A DNA stretch of 64,000 nt from positions 10,800,001-10,864,000 of the forward strand of contig NC_071340.1 in the NCBI RefSeq assembly GCF_027744825.2, given 5' to 3'. Positions 12,539 through 25,560 of this stretch are shown here, one piece after another. The notes under the pieces are model-generated. The model saw nothing but the letters and a program-made list of their open reading frames with translations. It did no database searches and was not told the DNA's origin. The first letter of the stretch is position 1. Every line of letters begins with the position of its first letter. The position numbers and the translations under genes were made by a program. Source of the DNA: Synchiropus splendidus. Taxonomy: Eukaryota > Chordata > Actinopteri > Syngnathiformes > Callionymidae.

Positions 12539-12562
12539 AATGACGCCTTTGAAGTCGTCATT
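12539..12562. promoter_or_regulatory. Inverted repeat of TGACG half-sites
   Basis: The arms aatgacg (12539-12545) and cgtcatt (12556-12562) are perfect complements around a 10-base spacer. TGACG is the CREB/ATF half-site. A regulatory role is speculative. Confidence 0.2.
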
Positions 12563-13799
12563 GGATGTTATAAGTGAAAACACTCCACCAGCTGGGCAAA
12601 GAGCACCGTCGGCAGCCATGGTGTTTTGCGTTAGAGGTGACCCGGTGAAATGCTGTGTGTTTGTGTTTGGAAAAATGTATTCCTTCATCCTGTCATGCCT
12701 AATCACATGATCCAAAAATGTAATATACCTGGGCTTCCACGCCCATCCCGTGCGGTTCAAATGCTATTCCTCAGGCTGCAGGAGTTCGGGAGGGAAAAAA
12801 AGGCTTTTCAAAGTGAGCCAACCAAACAAGACAACCGCCTCCTCCTTTGCCAATCAGATGTCCATTAGTCTTGTGATGAAGCTTTACCCTTCTCGGTGAA
12901 GCAGCGAGCAATAATAGAGGCAGACAGGTGTCTATGGAATTCGTTTAAGAATCAGAGTGAATACATTGTTCATGCATTTCCTGATCACTGTGTTGCACCC
13001 ACCTAAGCAATCCCTGCCAATTCCAAATGACTCTTGTCAGGACTCTCGACTTCACACACACACAGCATATGCTGCTGGGAGAAACAAGGACGCAAACAAC
13101 ACGCACTATTGTTGTGTTATAGTTTCAAGGTTCATCAACTGGAGGAGTCTGATAATTCCTTGTCAGCGCCAACTGAGTGTGAAGCCAGTGAAATTGTTTA
13201 GAACTCCATCAGCAAGTTCATCTGGCTGCTATTACGGTCTAATATTCCTACGTGCGCTCATGTTCGCACGCGGCTCGCTTGATTCTCTAAGTCGAGGGTA
13301 AACCAGAAAAGGCAAAAGTACACAGTTTTTAACATTCTTACTTTGGCAATCTTTATCCAAGGACCAAAAAAGCAACATGACATACTGATTTTAGCAACAA
13401 ATTCAGATATGAGAGTGAGGGCTTGTTGAGAGAGCTGACTTATAGCCTGAAGCTGGAATATAGTGGAAACGAAACCTTTTTCACCGACTCAGTGTCAACA
13501 ATTACTTATTAGAGTAAGGTGCAATTTCAATAAGCGTGATATTTTTAATATTAAGTATGACTGAGGAGGTCAAATGAACCCCTGACTTGTGAAACATTGC
13601 TATACATGCTATACTCCTACAACGTATCCAACCTTTATGAAAAGAAAATAATGTTCCACATTCATGCTAAACATTTGATTCAATAAAACTTCACTTTCAT
13701 CAAGCATATGTTGTCATCTAACCCAATTGGCGTGGAGAAAATAAATAGCATGACAGCATGCTGCACAGGGCTGAGTGGCATTTTGAATGCCACAAGTTC

Positions 13800-13975
13800 A
13801 AAATCTAAATCATCCTGTCCATCTCATGGCATAACAGATAGTTATAAGAAAAAGGTCTGTAAAATTTGTATTCCTCATTTAACATGGTCAGTTTCTGCCT
13901 ATCGTTCTAGCTCCCACCCCTGACTTTTATGGCAAAAACAGAAGCAGAATTGATGTTGAAACAACCTCAAAACAA
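13800..13975 (+). repeat. 176-bp duplicated segment, copy 2
   Basis: This is the near-identical partner of 10601-10776, in direct orientation. It has no (AT) tract at its left edge and its right flank (gattatggggatgac) is unrelated to that of copy 1. No poly(A) tail or target duplication is obvious. Confidence 0.9.
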
Positions 13976-14468
13976 GATTATGGGGATGACAGGTTGCGGA
14001 AGAAGATATTAAACAGGAAGAAAGCCGTCGATGCAAGAAGGGTCTTTCTAGGGAGGTCAGCTCCTTTTGGCGGATTCTCAAACAAATCCAGCTGAGGTGA
14101 CACCACAAAGGTGACGAAGATGAAGATCAGGGACACACATGATAGCGGAGCGGATTTGAAGCGCCAATCCACAGGTTACTGAACGTTCCTCCCAACCACT
14201 ACAGCTGCGACCGCCACTGCAGTCGGTGAGGCGCTGCACACAACTGGCAACCTGAGCCTGAGGAAACTTCAATAAACAATTTAGAATGAATGCATTAAAC
14301 ACAACATGAAGATTTAAAAAAATGCAAATATAAAAAGGATAAACATGAAAGCAATCTGCTACAAAGCTGTTGCATTCTTGTTTACAAAACTGGCAGGACT
14401 TCTGCCACCGCCTCATTTACGACTTCTACTTCCTTGGGTGGGCGGCACTGAGTCTTCACAAAATATAC

Positions 14469-14489
14469 AAAAAAAAAAAAAAAAAAAAA
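14469..14489 (+). repeat. Poly(A) tract, 21 bp
   Basis: This is a run of 21 A. It could be a retroposon tail, but no recognisable element precedes it. Confidence 0.85.
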
Positions 14490-15967
14490 CGTCACCGGCA
14501 CTTTCATCATTTGCATCTACAACAGGTTTTGCCCAGTCATTTGGTTGGAGTCCAAGTACAGGAGCCGCATCCAGATGCTTTCCATCAAATACAGAGAACA
14601 TATTCTCGTAATATAAGCCACAATCTCTACTTGACTTAAAAAGCTTTTATGAGCAGACATTTGGCTTCCACCTGGGGTTTTGGAGAAGAGTCCAAATAGC
14701 AGTGCAGGAAGAGACTATGAAAATGCTAATGAACACCTTACAGTCCAAAGCACTTTGATGAATGTGTGTCCACTGGAAAGGTCGACCAATTAAGGGCACA
14801 GAACACATTTGGTATCTACTTGTGACGCAGGTACAAAACATTTAGCCCATTTTAGCCAAACATTATGACGGGAAATAATAGGCAGCCATTTTTTATATTT
14901 CACCGACATGGGGAAAAACACCAAACTTTTGATTGGCACAATATAAGGGACCATAGAAGCAGGAAATTGTCTTTCCTAACCGATAATGATTTTCTGTCAG
15001 TGAAATAGATGAAGCGATATGCAAGAGAAGGTAAGGTGAAAAAGAGGTGGAGGAGTTGTAAGGGTGGGGGAAGAGGGAGGAAAATCCCACTCTGGCAGCA
15101 GGAGCTGCGAATGAGTGGTGACTACACACACTGAAGCGGTAATGAGGACACACTCGGCTGCCCGGCCTGAAAATGGCTTTAGGATCTGGTTCTGTCTCAC
15201 CCACCCCCGACACCCCGCTTGCTGGGTGTGCTGGTCGTTTCACCCCTTAGAGTGAAAAGAAGCAGAGAGACAGAGATTGACCTTAAATCATGGATGTCAA
15301 TCATCACCAGCATGGCACATTTCGCCTGTCGCCGGAGAATGTGATGCCTTCAAACAAGATGAGATCAGAAACACTGTTTGGTCTGAGACAACAACAACAC
15401 AACACAAACGTGTTTATTTTACCAGTAAAGTCAGGGGGATTTACTGGAATACTTAGTTGCAACGTGATCCGAAGCCAGTCAAATTCAATTTACATTTTTT
15501 TTTAAATACATGAACAAAAGAAGAGACACAACAAATGTTGGAGCAGAAAGATGTGGCTGCAGAAGCTCTACACAAGAGAGCTAAGTTAACTGACAAGAAA
15601 ACATCCACCCACTGTCTACAGTGAGCATCTCACTGCGATACATTTGCTGAGTGACCAGGGTCTGGACACGCCCCAAACATCAACCAGGGAGGTTTCCAGG
15701 AGGCACCTTCACATGATGCCAAGATGACAGCTCTTCACACTCAGACAACCTGTTTAGAAACTCATTTCAGCCGCTTGTGTAATGATCAAGTCAGTCACTA
15801 ATGAAGTCATTGAACAAACCGGCGTATTACATCTATCGTACACACGCCCCAAGACACTTGACCTTCATCACCAGGGGACAAACTCGATCCTTAACTGTGC
15901 TGCACATTAAACAGACTCTTTCAACCAGACAGAGATTCGGAACCCGTGCTTGTGACTTGCTCATACA

Positions 15968-16112
15968 AGGGTTGCAGGTTCACTTTCAGTGTGTAGTTTT
16001 AATGTTCTCTCTGTGCTTGCACGAGTTCACTCCCAAGCACTCCCATTTCCTCCCACTAAAAACATATAGAGTGGATGAGAGGATGGTTGTTTGTCTCTGT
16101 GTGCTCCTGTGG
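15968..16112 (+). repeat. Degraded copy of a common teleost interspersed repeat (5' part)
   Basis: The run agggttgcaggttcac, then gttctctctgtgcttgcac, then tttcctcccac and finally ggttgtttgtctctgtgtgc follows the order of a repeat very common in fish genomes. From memory its consensus runs GGGTTGCCGGTTCGA..., ATGTTCTCCCTGTGCTTGC, TTTCCTCCCACAGTCC and GGTTGTTTGTCTCTGTG. The ggttcac part resembles a tRNA-type B box. It is diverged. Confidence 0.5.
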
Positions 16113-18789
16113 TACAAAATGAATAAACCAGTTAATTTACTGCTTCATCGACGATAAACTTAACAGAGAGAAAAAAAGTTTATACATTCAAAGTGGGTTT
16201 ACAGAGCTTGGAATTGTGTCGACAAACCCATCAACCACAAATCTCCAGTGATCCATTAACTCCGGTTGCTAATAGTGCCTCTCAGTTGTCAGCAGATCAG
16301 TGCACTGATCAAACACCATAACAGGCAGATTTACCCAAACACTGTGCTTGCAGTCAAACGTCAGCACACTCCAAACAGCAGGGTCAAGCAATGGTCAATC
16401 TTGAGATGACCTCAACAAGAGAGCAAACCCTCTATAATCTGTTTATTCTTCTCTCTCCATCCCTGACCGCAGCGCTTCAAGGGTTAAGTATCTTTTCCGA
16501 CTTATTAGATATTCACTTATTACATTACACTAAACGACGGTATGGCATTACTGCGATCGTACTGCTCCAGAGCAAAGCCTGCCTATGGTAACCTAAGACA
16601 GCAAATATAAGCCACTGATAAAGAAAGACAGCTCACTAAAGACGTGCTGGCAAAGACTTACAGGGATGCACAGACTCAGAGAGCGTGTGTATATAAATAT
16701 CTGGAAGAACAGAGAGTATAACAGCTGATGTTTTCCAGAGAGCATAACTGTCATGTCTAATGTGGAGAATATTAAGTTGGTTCTTTGTCTTTTATTTTAA
16801 AACCTGTCCTCAGTTTGGCTGTTGACTGTGACCACAAATCCGATAGCACACTTCTGTTTGAGCAGAAACAAAGAGTGGAACAGCCTCATGCTCAAAGGAC
16901 CATCACATTTCCAACCCCCGCGTGGGGTCACAGAAGTGGACGACAGTTTATGTGTCCCGATTCAAAGAGGTTGTAGAGAGCAGATTACAGAAATTATAAA
17001 GAAGACAGAATACATGGTGTCTCTCATCCCCATGTGTCCGAACACCTGAGTCTGGCTTCCCTTCTGCTGTCCCTCTGTTATACTCATAGTGGTATATACT
17101 GGTCACCCCAATGAAAATCTGACCATCTTTCTAACTCTTTCCCGTTTTTTTTTTTCTTATTTTTTGTTTCCGTTTTCATCTTTTTATTTGAACCAAACGC
17201 ATGCAGAATTATTCATCATATCATTTGGATTTTTTTAAATTTTATTTTATATTTTACATGTTCAGGGATTTATTTGTAAAGACTCACTGCAGTATATAAG
17301 ACTATAATATTTTAATTGTTCCACAGATATTATTTGAGATGCCATTTTAAAATGTAATGTCACAATACAATAAATACTCCAAATCATTAGCTCAAAAGTA
17401 CAACATTGTCGTATTTGACTTTTTATGTTGTTATAAAATATTTTTTGTACATAAATGTCCCTTCACTTGAATGTGTTTTTATTTACGAACAGCCGCAGTC
17501 TAAAATGAGGCTCCTTTTGAAGTTCATTTTCACCATCATAAACATCTTTATCAACCACAAAGCTTCTCTTTTCACAAAATCCATTTTCTTAACATTTGCA
17601 ACATGTTGTGGTGGGTGAAGAGGGGAGGCGCTCATAATTATAAAGGGAAGGATGGTAATAATGTGTTCTATATGTTTACATGGAGAACAGCTGCTTCCCA
17701 TCTCAAGCTTGCTGTTTATTTGTCCTGTATGAAACATAGGGGCACAGTTATTGATGGCGTGTCTTCGTGCTTAGCTCAGTTTCCATATGCTCGACGTGGA
17801 AATGTGCAACAGATTAGCAGCGATCATCAGAAGACGCGATAAAACGTTCACACTGAAGTTCACACGCATGTTAATTCAGTAAACATGAAGAGCGTAAAAG
17901 ACATATTCAGACTCAAAGATCGGATTAACCCGGCCAAGAACCTGCCTCGAAGTCTGATAGATGAATGCACGTTTATCTTGAAAGAAGCCACTCGATCTAA
18001 CAGAGGTCACCCAGAGTGACAAATCTAATGTGATCAGCAACGCCCTAAATAAAGCCTGGGACTCACAAGGGAACACTGCTCCTTTCAACCAAAGTTCAAA
18101 ATTCACACCACACATGACAAACATTTAGTCAGCAGCTACAACATGTGGTTGAGCATGTGTAATTGGAAGTGGATTGAAAAAGAGGTCCAAGAAGGCGTCG
18201 TGCTTTCTCCTGACATTTTGGGCAAACACAATCGAAGGCCAGCTCGAAGTGAAGCGATCTAGACGCAGAGGACAAGCAGAAGAGGTAGATTGAGTGCAGG
18301 ACACGAAAGCTAGAAGAGAGTTTTATGGTGGGACACGGTCAATCAGAGAAAAGAATTAGCTGCGGGGCAAGGCCCAGGCAGTGTGACAGCACATGCCAGC
18401 ACCGAGGGCACCCACTTCTTCTGACGGTCCTCTCATGTGATGTAAGCCAGCTGACACGGGAGGGTTTTGAAGCTGCGTGTGGTTTCATGTGCATCTCCAG
18501 ATTGCGAGTGTTTACGGTAGAAGATGCATGTAGCATACTGCAACGTTTAAGTGGAGAGGTAGAGAGAGCGCTGAGAAATTGTGTCTTTGATGTGTCACGG
18601 TGGTCCGGCATGAGAAATTCAAGTGGGGTAGCACACAAATAACACTGGAATTAATCTTTAGTAAATATGAAAATATCTGATAACTGTCTCACAAAACCTG
18701 CTTCAACTGAAACCAATCTTTTTCTCAGCATATCTTGAACCCAAACTAAAGGTATGTGGTTTTTAAAAGCAACAAAAACTGTATATACT

Positions 18790-18925
18790 GTTGCTCAAGA
18801 GCGTACAGAAGTAAAGCAGTCAAGACGACCAAACCCAGAGACTCAGACCAGAGAACCCAAGACCGAGTTGAGACGAAGACCAACGAGGGGGAGCCAGACC
18901 AAGACCAAGACCAAACTGAATATAG
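18790..18925 (+). repeat. Purine-rich repeat with AGACCAA units
   Basis: The stretch is biased to A, G and C with repeated agacca and ccaaga units (for example ccagaccaagaccaagacca near its right end). I recall very similar sequence as an interspersed low-complexity repeat in fish genomes. It is not a coding region. Confidence 0.5.
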
Positions 18926-20020
18926 AATACAGAAACAGTCCGCTATTACATTTAGACACATGAAAAAGAAACAGTAGTTATTTATTCAAAATAAATCATT
19001 ATTTCATGAATTCAATGTACTGCAGCTCGAACACCACGTGACCCCACCAATGACGTTCTGAAAGAATGAGCAACAATTCCCAGAGACACACTACCCCACC
19101 ATGTGGGAGGCCTTCCAAAAACTACAGCCGTTGACACACAACATTGTGTGTCAGGTGATGGGCTGACGCCACTTTACATAGGATTAGATTGGGATCACTT
19201 GGGCCCATGTGCCACAGCAGACTTTTGAAAATATTGTGTTTCAAGTTCCTAATCTAAACGGTAACAGATTTTTTTTTTGACCAACAGACCTGGCTGAATC
19301 TGGGGCAGAGAGACACTCGTGATCCCAGCCTTGAAATCTACCTCAGATGCAGGGTTAAGTCATGAGAGCTTGTTTGTGGAAAGAGCCCACCTAAACAGAC
19401 GACGCAGTTTTGGGAGCTGACAAATGATGATAACCTTGTGGAGGGGATTCGAAGTTTTCAGTGGGCGCAAAGATTGTGAAGGAGAGTGAGTGACAGCAAC
19501 AGAGAGGTTGAGAGATAGAAGAAGAGTGATGGGCAAGGGGAGATAGAGGAAGAGTGAAGGGGTGATAAGGAGAGTCGGAGCTATCACAGAGGTGACCTAC
19601 AACAGGTTTTCCTTCACCACTCCGAGCCAGCGCTCATCACTAAATCCCACTCACACTCACATATGCACACACACTGAGGGGACAGTGTGACACCGTTGAC
19701 ATTATTCATCAGGACTCAATTAGTCTGAACAGAAGAGAGAGGAGGATCAGAGCAGCAAATGTATTCGACTGAGAATCCTGGTACAAGTTCAAGAACAGGG
19801 GTTTTTTTCAGGGTGAAACACAGTGTGGTTGTAATAATATTGTGTTAATGTTTGACAATGCATGTCCATCAAATGTCAGCGTTCAGCACAGAAGAGAGTT
19901 ATTAGCGCTCGTGTGTGTATGTGTGCGTTCCGCCGAGTACAATCTCAGTGAGTGCCCTGTGTTTATGTATATCATCATTCTGTTACATTACTGACAACAT
20001 CAGTAAGTACAAAAACACCC

Positions 20021-20042
20021 ACGCACGCACACACACACACAC
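20021..20042. repeat. (CA)n microsatellite with CGCA steps
   Basis: An acgcacgcac stretch passes into a pure CA run. Confidence 0.85.
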
Positions 20043-20837
20043 CAAGGCTCCCGTTGCCATCAGCAGTAAAAGCAGGATATTAAGCTCTATTTCAAACCAA
20101 CGGCACCTCTGCTCCTGTGCACTTCTCCGTTGAGGATATTAATCCTCTCCACCTTTTTTCTTTCTCTCCGTCTGCCTTTTATTTCCATGGCACTCACTTA
20201 CTCTCTCGCGCAACAGGAAAAAAAACCGCTTTCCAATTCTGACTTCACAGACGGAGGGACATAAAGCTTAACAGCTCCGATTTGAAAAGAGAAGGTGAGA
20301 GAGTGGCGGCAAGAACGGGACGAGGAAGATGAAGACAGAAGGTTTCCTAGTCACGAAACTGCATGTTGCACGTGCCTGGCTGGAATTAAGGTAGTGAAGC
20401 GATAGTTATGGCTTTAGCTATGGATTACGGCTAAGCCTTTAGCATAGAAGCAAGTATTAAAGGTAATTACACGCTTCTATTGGATCCAGAGACGGGCCTC
20501 TCTTACGTCACTAGTTTTCTGCTCCCTAAAAACACAGGCTGCTCTTACAGGTTGCTAAGAGGGAATAGGAGATGAAAACGAAACTGTGTGGCTTTCTGCC
20601 AAACTAAAATCTATCAAAGACTTGAGAGGCTGCTCAAAAAGGGTCTCAACCATGTGAAGAATATACAGTACATTTGTTTTGGTGTTAAATTGGATTAAAA
20701 CTAGACTATGACTAAAGACTAAAAAGACTATGATTGTTTCTTTTTAAATAATATATACTGATACTCACATCATCATCATGGCCAGTTGGCAGGATGTAAG
20801 GGGCATTCGAGGAAAAAAAAAAATATATATATATAAA

Positions 20838-20896
20838 CTATTACCCTGGATAACATGCTCTGGACATAGTTAGGTCCAGGAGCAGCAGGGTAATAG
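20838..20896. other. Nested hairpin-forming sequence
   Basis: The outer arms ctattaccctg (20838-20848) and cagggtaatag (20886-20896) are perfect complements. Inside them ctggac (20860-20865) and gtccag (20874-20879) form a second stem with an 8-base loop. It is shorter than a usual pre-miRNA. It may be the core of a small MITE. Confidence 0.35.
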
Positions 20897-23800
20897 TGTC
20901 AGTCAACAAAGTTCTTCAGCTTCAGCTTTTTAAACAAGCCACTCAGTTGTGAGAGGTTGTCTTTATTATTTTGTCAATTTCAGGTAATGAATAATTACAT
21001 TTTGCGTTTGTTTTAATCCATATCGTCGATCAATAAACACCCTGTTGTTTGCTTCATTAGGAACAACCCAACAAACAAACCCACTAAAAAATTATGACAA
21101 TAGATGTCTATGTCGATAGAGATCCCACTTTACCTGTAAAAACACGGTTCAACAACCCATTACCGATTACTTGCATGGACAGTAGGTAACTAACTGGTTA
21201 ATGCAGAGACACCCAGAGACCTGTGTTGTCACAACTCGCTAAAGCCAAAGGTAACAAGATCTACACACAGTGTCTTCTTCATTTGAGCGTCTAGTATTGC
21301 TCCGTGTTAACTCTTCAGGCACCAGAGTTTATTCAACAAAATACTCCATTATGAGATCACTGTTTCACCAGGTGGCAGCCATAGTGGCTCACATAAACTT
21401 GACAGACGTTTGTCTGATCCACTCGTGATACTCTTCCTCCTCTCTGAAGCAACAACAATGATGGACAGGCATCATCACTGTCATTTATAGTGGGGAAGTG
21501 AACACCACTGCAGCCTCCAACGCTAGTTGAATTGTACTTTTCCCCGCAGTTTCAATTGTGTCCGTTGCTATTCCGCCATTTCCGTTACCCCCATCACAAC
21601 CAGCAGTATATTTACGGTGTCTGCACCAAGTCCCAGGACCTGGCGAAGCATATGCTCCTTTATGCATTGCTTGTCTACCATCAAGGTGTACGGACTCACT
21701 GACACTACACGCAGACGCGTCACTTTCTACCTCACTTTATGACTGAACATCTGCATCAGTGACTGAATACTCACCAGAATGAGTCAGTCAAATTCCCTCG
21801 CTTGCTCTGTGTTTCGCTCATAAGCAAAATATACTGCAATGTGTCTTGTAAGAAGAAAATGCAAAAAAAGGGGCACAATTATAAGGATTCCTTTTTGATC
21901 CTTCAGACCAAGTTGAGGTGATAGATTTGTTGTTGATGTGGGACTGAAATATAATATAAATATAATATTATACCATATACCGGTACACCAAAAGTATCGA
22001 GAAGTATCACACCCACAAATGTTATTCAATTAAATTAAAGTCTAAGGAGTCAGAGTTCTGCTTGTGTAAAGTACTAACTACATCAGCTTCATACTTGCAG
22101 CTTGGCCTGTTTAAATGCCATAAAGTGGCATGTCATACTGTGTGACTTTGGAGCTTAAAAGGTTAACAAAGATGATGGCTTTCTATTTTTATATGATACA
22201 TGAAAAAGCTGACAGGATAAATAGAAATATCAAATGAGAATCATTTGAGAATTTGACGTGGCTTCAAACACTGTGGACAACTGTAAGTGAACAGCACAAA
22301 GTGAGAAAAGACGACGTGCACCATGCACCATCCGATCTTGGATAAAGTTAGGGAGAAAAAACATATTATAGAAACAAGTAGAGGAAACATACATTTGAAT
22401 CACTGTCGAGATGTTAAAATGGGCTTCGACTTGTAGTCCGAATTGATTACGCACACAAGTTCACCGTCAGGCTAACTAAAAGTTTGTACAGTAAACTGCC
22501 AATTTGACTAAATATTTTGTATATGACAGGATGGAAAAAAGATCTCAGTGATTAATTAGTAATGGTAAGGATGTCTGCATCCGAAATTGCGAAAGAAAAA
22601 GAAGGCCTTTATGTTTGCTCACTGCCAACCAGTGGAAAGCAAAGCTCGAAAAACTCAGAATTTAAAGCACTTACTGCATCGTAAAAGAACTGAGGGGGTA
22701 AAAACTTCTGCTACACAACAGGGCGAATATATCACACAAGTGAGTCCCATTTCTGCCTTTAGACAGTCCTAATGGCTCATGAGTCTGTAACACTTTCCGC
22801 GTGTCTCACCAAAAGCTCTTTAGCAAAGTTTAAAGCTGGCATGATGTTTTCCGATCAATAGCTGGCAATAATTCAAATCACACGTCAGGTGCCATTACAG
22901 TACGTGGGGCCACACTCTGGCGCGCATACGTTTATTTCATGAGCTTGGACAGTGTTGTGATCAATACCTGGCTATAGATCAAACATCTTTTTCAGTTTAT
23001 GGCTAACCTTTCCCGTGAGTCATTTCAGACGCACACAGATTAACTCACGTCTTGTTTTAGAATGCTGCTTTGACAGCCTCAATGAATTTGATAAGTGCTC
23101 TTAAATGCAAAATGGCAGTTTAAGAACCTTGTTTTTGTTCTACAGAGAAGTCAGATTGTCTCATAAAAACACACCCGAGGCACTTTCCACCGGGACGTAA
23201 CTTTGTCAGTGCCAGACAGAGAAACGCACAATGGACTGAACTTGAGGGATATTTTTTAAAGCTTGATATTCGAGAAGTGGCAACAATAATGTTTCATTCA
23301 TCCATTTCTGGCCAAAATGACTTCATTCATTCCCATTATTGTTATCAATGCTGGCAGTACACCTGAGAGACAACTTTATTTTCGCTGTAAAATTATTGGA
23401 ATTAGGTTTGTTTGATTTTAACATCAGATAATTGATTCTATATTTTGAATTAAAGAACTGACAGGGCAACACAAAAAAAGCATTATAATTGCAATATTTT
23501 ATATCGAACCAAAACAATTGTGTCTGTGAGGAAACCAATATTTTAACTTCATGTTCACTTTCACATCAAACGAATGTATAATTTGTTTCACTCAAACACA
23601 GACAGAAAAAGCGACAAGGCGCTGTTGTCAGATGAAGAGCATTTCCTGATGCTTCCAAATGAACCAACGTCCTGGAAGACACTGCTTCCATGACAAGATA
23701 AACACGTGTGACTATATTGGCAATCAGCTGCAAATGGGAAACTTTGGACAGAAATTATGCAGAGCAGGAGGCTGGTATTCTAGTTTGCCTCGAGGAAGCA

Positions 23801-25166
23801 GAGAGAATGGTGGCGAACCAAGATCATAATCCTTTTTAATCACATAAGCAAGACATTTTGGCTCCTGTTGTCTCTGCACACCTCTCTGTGCTATTAAAAT
23901 ATCATCCAATAGTGGTGTAAAATTAAAGCCATTATTTAAACAATGGCGCTATCCACACTGAACTCTAAAATGATCAGCTCACGATGACAAAAACTCAAAC
24001 TTTAAAAGGACCTGGACAAAAGAATAGGTTAATATTTGATGGGACACATCTGAAGGTTAATATCGAGGATCGAACACATCAACCTTTGTCATTTGTCCAA
24101 GTGGCTTTTATGTAAATGTCTCCTGGATCAGCACCCCGACGTCTTATCTTTAAAAGTCCCCATTGTTCCACTGACCTTTAACCTGACTGCAACAGCGGTC
24201 GCCCCTTGTCGCCACTGTGTTTAGCGTCCCAGAGGGAGGCCGAGTGTGTGCACGAACGTGGTGTATGATTCCGACATTATTTACAAAGCAAAAGGGGGCG
24301 ACCTTTTACGTCCACTTTCATCCAGTGCCTTGGTCGCAAGCCATAACAGACAGTAGTAAAAGGCAACAGATGATCCCCTGCTGTCAGCTTCATTCACTTA
24401 TACCTTCATCTGACCGTCTTCCCCTTTTCCCTTCCCAGGAATCCTACATGTGGTCCGAATTGGCCTCTTTCGCTTTGGATGTTCACCTCTGTGTGACTTT
24501 CAACCGCTTGCTATTGAGTTACACAGCCACAATAGAGCGACATCCCACAATGACAATTACAATGCGAGCAAAGTCTGTAACCTCTGCCTGGGAGCCATTG
24601 GAGAACACGCTGGAAAACCACTCAACCTGCGAAAACGAAGACGAGCGGCACAGCGGCCGCATTAAGCAAAGAAGGCAATTTCAGCCTCCATTTAAACGCA
24701 AGTAAACATCTGCTTTATTTTTTGCTTCCCAGAGGTGGCCTTTGAATGCAAAAAAAACGCGGGTGCTCAGACGATCTCAAACACATTTTGGAATAAAAAC
24801 TTGTTGACTTTATTTCAAAATCTTTAACTTGCAATTTCAAATAAAAGGTTCATACATTATAAGGAACCAATCTTATATTGTCTTTTTGTGAGTTAAGATG
24901 AGTTTCTTGCGTCACTTAAAATCACATTTTGGAACATTGCTTTTTTCCAATATTCTATTCTATTGGTGTCCATTTGTTTTCATGCAAGATTACGATGTGG
25001 AGGTTCATGTGGCCCAACAGCAAAAGCAACAGCTCACCACATAAACCAGCAGTATTTCTCTCAGTAAGGTCATTTCACACCTTTCATTCATTTACACACT
25101 ATGTTTATGGTGAGTTCACCATGTGTAATTTCATCACTCTCTGATTATGTTGTATGAATGGAAGTA

Positions 25167-25192
25167 ATAAAAATAAAAATAAAAATAAAAAT
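25167..25192. repeat. (ATAAA)n pentanucleotide repeat
   Basis: About five tandem copies of ATAAA are present. Confidence 0.85.
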
Positions 25193-25459
25193 ATGTGAAA
25201 TGAAAAGTATTGGGGGTAAAATAAAAATTTAAAACATAGCCACAATATCGAAGATAATTCATTAATTTCATTAATCATTTTACCACCACTGGTACACAAC
25301 TTAGACCATGCTTAGGTCGCCACTATATAATAAGCTAGCAGGAAAGATTTTAGACATTTAGTCAGGAATTTAAAAAGAAAGGAAAATGAAGTATGAAAAA
25401 GGAAACACAAGTAAAGAAGGGAAAGCAGATGGAGTACTGTGTTGTAAGAAGAAAAACTC

Positions 25460-25560
25460 TGGGTTACCAAATGTCACCTTGGTTCTACGAATGCATGCTA
25501 CACTCCTGAAGGGGTTTCACTACTAGCCAGAGGGCCAGCGGCGACAACTTAAGCATCTAC
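25460..25560 (+). repeat. Possible interspersed repeat fragment (tggttctacgaatg)
   Basis: The order gggttaccaaatgtcacctt, ggttctacgaatgcatg, cactcctgaagg and tactagccagaggg resembles a teleost repeat of the GTTACGTATGTAACC...GGTTCTATGAATG type. This match is from memory and is weak. Confidence 0.3.

Noticed and set aside
21960..22020. ataccggtacacc ... gtatcgagaagtatcac as a MITE fragment
   Set aside because: Similarity is limited to short gtatc/accggt words and boundaries are lacking.
24217..24705. Longest open frame in the window (162 codons, plus strand)
   Set aside because: No recognisable domain, no sensible splice context, and composition like the other chance frames. A frame of this length is expected by chance in 64 kb read in six frames.
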